DNA of 64,000 nucleotides. Origin: Fomitopsis serialis. Its lineage: Eukaryota; Basidiomycota; Agaricomycetes; Polyporales; Fomitopsidaceae. Shown one piece after another: positions 59,453 to 64,000 of the stretch. Within the stretch, counting starts at the first letter, position 1, and the number at the start of each line of letters is the position of its first letter. The notes under the pieces are model-generated. The model saw nothing but the letters and a program-made list of their open reading frames with translations, did not search any database and was not told the origin of the DNA. The DNA lies in contig NW_025954962.1 of NCBI RefSeq assembly GCF_022376445.1, positions 930,001-994,000 on the forward strand. The letters are read 5' to 3'. A program made the position numbers and the translations under genes.

Positions 59453-59662
59453 CGGTTCGCCGCCCCGCGCCTTCTCATCATCTTATGCTGTGTTTCCGTC
59501 TTTCCCACACACTTGGTCTCATGGGTTGTGTAGCCGATTGCTGGCTAGTTTAGGACTCCGTAGTACATTCAGCATTGTAGCAATTAGGTGTACATTATGT
59601 ATATCCGGTATCTGTGTGTCGCTCTATAGAAATGGCTAACTTTGCACCCTGTCCCGGCCGCA

Positions 59663-60609
59663 TCAGGAAGTATCAGACGGGCAATCAAGCTTGTATAGTC
59701 TCCACAGCTCGTACACGTCGAGACCCGTGAGATCCTGGAAGATGTTCTCATGGTATGTCCTGTCGTTCATCGCTGCGTTGAGCTGGTAGATCGTTCCCTT
59801 CCCGCGCTGTTCCTCAATCCAAGCCAGGAAGAAGGCTGTTGCATCGTAGCCTGCGTCCCATTTGTCTCCCTTGCCTCGCTTCCAATGAGGTGGTGCCAGC
59901 CCTGAATTCAGTCGCACCCAATCTGTGAGCTGTCGTCAGAATGCAGTGCAACTCTGTACGGTTGCAGACGACTACGTGCCTGCAATTCCCTCGATCAAGC
60001 CCCCCGGGCAAGTGCCTCTGGCGTTGTACTGGAAGCAATGGACCATTTCGTGCGTGAGAACACCGAGGATCTCCTCCCGGGCCCGGGCTGCCGACTTCTG
60101 AATGTGGTTCACGGAAAAGTGGATCTCCTTGTGCGTGCGAGAGCCTGTCGTGTAGGCGACTCCGGGCATGGGACGCAGGACGAGGAGGACGTTTTGAACA
60201 CTGACATGCGATGCAGGATGATCAGCACAGCAATATACAGACGACAGGAAGGTCAGATGTAGGACACAGGCAAGGATACTATATACGGCAAGACATACTG
60301 GATGGTTCGGACTCACTTCGTCGGTACATCTCGCAGTGTGTAGAGCCAGCTGCACGTGGAGATGACGGCGTCCTTCAAGGCCTCGGCCGGCCGCACATGC
60401 TCAAAGAAGAGCTGCGCTCCAGGATGAGAGACGTCCTCGACCCTCAGCTCGAAGTTGGGGATGAGCCAGGACGTGAGGGTGAAGGGGAGGTATACGGGAT
60501 GGTATGGCCTCTGACGGTCGTCGCTACTTTCTGCGCTTGGGGAGCTGGGTCGCGGAGGGATGGGTGGTGGCGGGGCGCCGAGTCTGGGTGGGATTGGAGG
60601 CGGTGGCAT
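59663..60609 (-). CDS. Basic secretory protein (BSP) family metallopeptidase-like
   Basis: Minus-strand start MPPPPIPPRLGAPPPPIPPR with a Pro-rich N-terminus. Then FTLTSWLIPNFELRVEDVSH, GAQLFFEHVRPAEALKDAVI, VQNVLLVLRPMPGVAYTTGS, RTHKEIHFSVNHIQKS and ILGVLTHEMVHCFQYNARGT, which holds a HExxH zinc motif (HEMVH). It continues GGLIEGIADWVRLNSGLAPP, YDATAFFLAWIEEQRGKGTI and ends ELWRLYKLDCPSDTS. The HEMVH-and-GLIEGIADWVRL pattern is the signature of the plant and bacterial BSP domain (PF04450). Members are predicted peptidases, often with a secreted form. Here there is no signal peptide, so a cytosolic protein is likely unless an upstream exon is missed. Introns around 60040 and 60320 keep frame. 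About 270-280 residues. Confidence 0.85.
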
Positions 60610-61013
60610 GACTTGACTGATCCGGGGTCGTGGTGGCTGAGCGCAAGGCGCGTCGCAATTCAGTGAGAACGACGATAGTTGCTATATCCGTGCGGGGCTC
60701 GATCCGATCGGACAGAGGCTCGTGAAATCGCGGCGATCGCCAAGAATGCGGGGTAGCCGTGGGGTAGCCTCGCACCTGTGGCCACACACAGAGCTCGCGT
60801 TTGCCACGCACGCGCAGATCCAATCAATGTCCTCGCATTTCTCGCGGACACAGGCATACACTATATGTACTGTACAGTAATGATACCGACAACAACGACA
60901 GCAGACGGAAATAGCAGCGTCCTTCGAAGTGCTACGAGCGAACTTGAATGAGCGCAGCTGTCATCGCGATACAACCGAGTCCGACATACCAGAGCGTGGA
61001 TGCTTGTCGCGGG
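60610..61013. other. Intergenic region between the BSP and bHLH genes
   Basis: About 400 bp upstream of the BSP gene and downstream of the bHLH stop. No gene is seen. Confidence 0.5.
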
Positions 61014-61820
61014 TCATGAACGCCGTATTCCTGCTGCGGCCTCCACCTTCAGCACCTCCGTCAGCAGAGCGTCCCGGCCCTCCTCCAAGAAGTGGATATA
61101 CTCCTTCGCCTTGAAGAGGATGCCGCTCTTGCCCTTGCTCCCCCGCCCCCTGCTCCCGCTGCCCTTTGGCCTCCCCCTCGTCGGCATCCCTGACCCTGGC
61201 GGAGCTCCTGCGGGCGCCAGGAGTGTCGTGAGCTGCATGTAGCCGTCGCGAATGGCATTGCGTCGCTTCTGCTCGGACAGGATGTGGTTGAGCCTTTTCT
61301 GAGGGGTCGAGAGCAGAGACTTTGGCCGCGCAGACGACGGCGACGCGGACGAACTCGCCCGCTGCGATGGTCGACGGGCGACTGCGAGTGTTCTGACGAC
61401 GCCGATGGGCGGGGAGCTTGGATGTCGGGTTGCGGAAAGGGGGGCTGCCGTTCGGTCAATGCAGGGTCGATGTGCGGCGGCCCTGGGGGTGGTGGTAATG
61501 GCGGCGGCGGTACAAAGCTGAGCCCGTGAGGGTCGCGAGGGGGCGCATTGTCAAAGTGATGCGGTGGAAAGCCTGCCCCGGAGGGCTGTCGAAGGATGGG
61601 CCGTGGTATGCAGGGCCGCCTTGACCGAGATCGAAGTCGAATTCGTAATTGAAGTTCTCAAGGAAGCCGAAGAGGTCGGTGGTCTCTGAGGGGGAGAAGA
61701 GCTCGGACGACGCGGGGAGGGCGGCGGGGACGGGAAGAGGGAGGCGTCGAAGGCCGGCGTGAAGAACTGGAGGTCGTCGAATGTGCCCGGCGGGGGCGGT
61801 GGCTGCTCGTGCGGGGACAT
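61014..61820 (-). CDS. bHLH transcription factor, with a frame break
   Basis: Minus-strand start MSPHEQPPPPPGTFDDLQFF. A Pro-rich first part ends at a one-base frame break near 61700. Then LFSPSETTDLFGFLENFNYE and FDFDLGQGGPAYHGPSFDSP follow. Near the C-terminus a basic helix-loop-helix can be read: LLSTPQKRLNHILSEQKRRN, AIRDGYMQLTTLLAPAGAPP, a long Gly/Pro/Ser loop, then KSGILFKAKEYIHFLEEGRD and ALLTEVLKVEAAAGI. The basic region with the E..RR signature (ILSEQKRRNAIRDGY) should bind E-box DNA. The loop is unusually long (about 25 residues), as in some fungal bHLH factors of the INO4 and SREBP-like groups. Frame is regained across GC-rich DNA, so the middle is approximate. The gene is divergent from the Zn2Cys6 factor with 195 bp between starts. 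Confidence 0.72.
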
Positions 61821-62015
61821 GCGAGTTGCGAGAGAGGCCGGCAGGGGTCGTGTCCGCCGGCGGGGCAGCGGGCCGCACCGGCCGGAGCCGGAGAAGACGG
61901 GGGCGTGGGCGGTGGCGGGGCCGGTCGGGGCTGCCGGCATGGGGTGATATACGGCAGGCCCGCGGGGGGCCCGCAGACTAGCGAGCCCCGCTCCGAAGCA
62001 CCGCCCATCTCCTCC

Positions 62016-62820
62016 ATGTCGGCCCTCAGCGAGGCCTCCACGCCGGCCCAGGACGCCGCGCCGCCGTCCCTCGACGCCCACCAGCTCCACCACGCCCATC
62101 TCGCGGGCGACCTCCAGGCGCAGGGCGTCCTCCACAACGGCCCCGCGTCCGACTCTGGCCGTAAACGTGAGCCCCCGGCCCCATCTGCGTCCGTCCGGCA
62201 GCTGAGCGGGCTTTTCGCAGCGAAGGCACCGTCTGTGCGCCGGGCCTGCACCGCGTGCCATGCGGGTAAAACGAGGTGCAGCGAGGTCCTCCCATGCCAG
62301 GTACGGCGCACCCGCACCACCCCCATCAATCCCTCACCCGCTCTCCCCCAGAGTTGCCTGAAGAGGGGCTTGGGTGATGGTTGCCAGTACCCAGACCCTG
62401 ATGCGGACCCCGCCGCGGCGCACAACCAGCCACCGCGTAAGCGTCCCGGCTCCCCTCTCTTCGCGCCTGCGCTCACGCTGCCCATCAGCCCAGGTGCAGT
62501 TCGCCCCGCCCCCAGGCATGTATCCGCCGCCCCCGCCGCCTCCGATGCAGGCACTAGGGCACGCCTACTACGACTACAACGCCTTTGCGACCAACACGGC
62601 CGCCGCCGGCTCGTCCAACTCTGCATCCAACTTCCGTCCCACCAAGCGTCCACGCAACCTTACAGAAGAGGAGGCGGCAGCCATCACCCGCAACTTCACG
62701 CGCGGCGACTTCTTCGTCGGCACGAGCGCCCCCGTGCGCATCGACCCCCGTCTTCCCGTCCGACTGACGTTGGCCGAAGGAGACCAGGTCCACTTCACCA
62801 TTGGGGAAACAATTGTTTAG
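62016..62820 (+). CDS. Zn(II)2Cys6 fungal transcription factor
   Basis: Three exons from MSALSEASTPAQDAAPPSLD. The second part carries RRACTACHAGKTRCSEVLPC, and after an intron QSCLKRGLGDGCQYPDPDAD. Together these give the six cysteines of a Zn2Cys6 binuclear cluster with the CxxCxxxKxxC start. Fungal factors of this type bind CGG-type DNA sites. The end is unusual, with a Pro/Tyr-rich segment (PPPGMYPPPPPPPMQALGHA) and then RPRNLTEEEAAAITRNFTRG, DFFVGTSAPVRIDPRLPVRL and TLAEGDQVHFTIGETIV. No fungal-specific middle homology region is seen, so this is a short factor of about 220-230 residues. Introns: about 62300-62350 in phase 0, and about 62434-62487 with acceptor ATCAG. Confidence 0.85.
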
Positions 62821-64000
62821 ACGGTCCGTGTATCATAGCTCTTGTCTTGTATTTTTGCCTCTAGTCGTGTCATCTTGTTTTGTCGCATGTCCGCTTTGTA
62901 TGTCGATCGTTCTCCAGCCTCGTAGCCTCCTAGTCTGATGAATGTATACTGCCATATTGTTCGCAGTGGGTGTGCATATTTCGTCCGTCGCGCGCGAAGC
63001 TCATGGTACGTCGGCTCATTTCGATTTAGCATGTTCTACCGCTTTTGATCTATATGGACGCGGCATGTCCTTCGAGGAAGTACTGTTTGCAGATAATCCT
63101 TGCTGGCGTTTGAGACGCTGTCTGATCTTGTTGGTTACGTTCAGGAGTATATCGAGCAGGGGAACGGAGGTACGCCGATGTCAGCCTTGTCAGCCTGTGT
63201 GTCTCACAGAGCGTTGTTGACAGAGAAGGAGCCTACCGTGCACTGTGCTGGCCGTCTATCATTCGCATCTGGACCACTGCGTTCCGTGGCAGCTGGATGC
63301 GGTCGCGATCTGGGCATCCGAGGAGCTGTGGTATCCTATGTTGTCTATACTTGCAAGCTGTCAACTGCGGTTGACTGTAGAGTGTCAGCCATTACTGAGG
63401 CTGACAATCTTTCAGCCTAAGGACCGATTTCGCTTGGACTGGAAGCATGTTCGCCGACACAAGTGCAAGGTATGGGACACGATGTTCGTCTGGCCAACCT
63501 TCTGATCTGGTCCGCAAGTTCCGGTGTCGCCGAAGATCTCAAATTAACTCGTTACAACGTCACTCTGTCATTTGGACTGGTTCAGTTCGTGTCATTGACG
63601 CGGGAGGGCGGGCCCACAGACATGGGAAACCCGCGCCCCTCGATTCCGCGCAGACGAAGACCCCCGGCCTCCTAACGATCGACTGCCTGCACAAATCAAC
63701 GTCAGCCGGCATTCAAAGCCTCCCGCCGAGGTCCTTCCGTGGATTCCAAGAACGTTTCTTGGTGAAGTCCGTCCTTGTGCGGCTGACATGGCAGACCCTC
63801 CGACGTCAAGCTGACGGCTCTGTATCGCAACAGACACCGTGGCAAGCTCTTTCCACGCCTCCGCACTCTGTCCCCTGACGTCGCGACTGGTTCGATCGGT
63901 GGCAAGCTTCCGCTCGTCCGTGAGCTGAAGGAAGCACAGGGCATCGTATCTGCTCACGATGTCTGTGCCTCTGGGCCTGATTCTGACGTGATGGCTATGG
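62821..64000. other. Unresolved right-hand end of the window
   Basis: After the Zn2Cys6 stop the sequence contains short coding-like pieces with no clear gene. From about 63790 one plus-strand frame reads to the window edge (KLTALYRNRHRGKLFPRLRT, LVRELKEAQGIVSAHDVC). Some Leu-rich pieces recall F-box/LRR proteins, but this is weak. A gene may begin or continue beyond the window. Confidence 0.3.

Noticed and set aside
61658..62653. Minus-strand ORF of 331 codons across the two transcription factors
   Set aside because: It is the antisense of the Zn2Cys6 gene fused to part of the bHLH gene. The frame is an effect of high GC content.

Overview
This window is nuclear DNA from a filamentous basidiomycete, most likely an Agaricomycete (mushroom or polypore lineage). 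The basis is the dense layout of short-intron genes (introns mostly about 50-60 nt with GT..AG ends), intron-containing histone H4 and U2-type spliceosomal RNA genes, a DUF6533 membrane protein of a type common in Agaricomycetes, and protein sequences such as a POM152 nucleoporin and a PacC regulator. No operons, phage or bacterial features were seen. All gene models were read by eye, so splice sites are inferences except where the text says the frame was followed through.

Layout, left to right. 1-1052 is the C-terminal end of the SIN3 corepressor (+). 1264-3206 is a single-pass membrane protein (+). 3602-3793 is a U2 snRNA (-). 4047-6160 is a conserved unknown protein (-). 6243-8675 is the ALG9 mannosyltransferase (+). 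9566-11589 is a DUF6533 membrane protein (+). 12042-12230 is a second U2 snRNA (+), inverted relative to the first. 12423-12659 is a small terminal-inverted-repeat element. 13430-15253 is an FAD monooxygenase (+). 15335-15810 is histone H4 (-), divergent from a tail-anchored thioredoxin at 16098-16827 (+). 17203-21790 is nucleoporin POM152 (+). 22080-23317 is inorganic pyrophosphatase (-). 23649-26021 is gamma-tubulin complex component 4 (-). 26331-28628 is a TBC Rab-GAP with many frame breaks (+). 29795-30967 is RRP1 (-), followed by 5-hydroxyisourate hydrolase at 31478-32056 (+).

The second half holds an unknown Ser/Pro-rich protein (32287-33769, -), a MAPEG/MGST3 enzyme (34047-34809, -), the ribosome-assembly WD40 protein RRB1 (35371-37100, +), a PA28/REG proteasome activator (37559-38959, -), TAF1 (39346-43253, +), a gene-poor stretch of about 3.5 kb, the pH regulator PacC (46738-49413, +), an Hsp20 gene with frame breaks (50969-51531, +), a conserved nuclear-looking protein (51832-53296, +), myosin II regulatory light chain (53501-54248, -), an AYR1-like short-chain reductase (54667-55650, -), the RNA polymerase II CTD phosphatase FCP1 (56338-59452, +), a BSP-family metallopeptidase (59663-60609, -), and a divergent pair of transcription factors, bHLH (61014-61820, -) and Zn2Cys6 (62016-62820, +). 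The last kilobase is unresolved.

Most genes are housekeeping genes for transcription, splicing, ribosome assembly, nuclear pore, secretion and cytoskeleton, and they do not form one pathway. The most striking observations are the inverted U2 gene pair with shared promoter and 3' flank, two apparent micro-exons (8 nt and 5 nt), a tight cluster of four GCCAAG motifs directly upstream of pacC, and a pattern of single-base deletions in homopolymers across several essential genes, which points to consensus sequence errors in this assembly.
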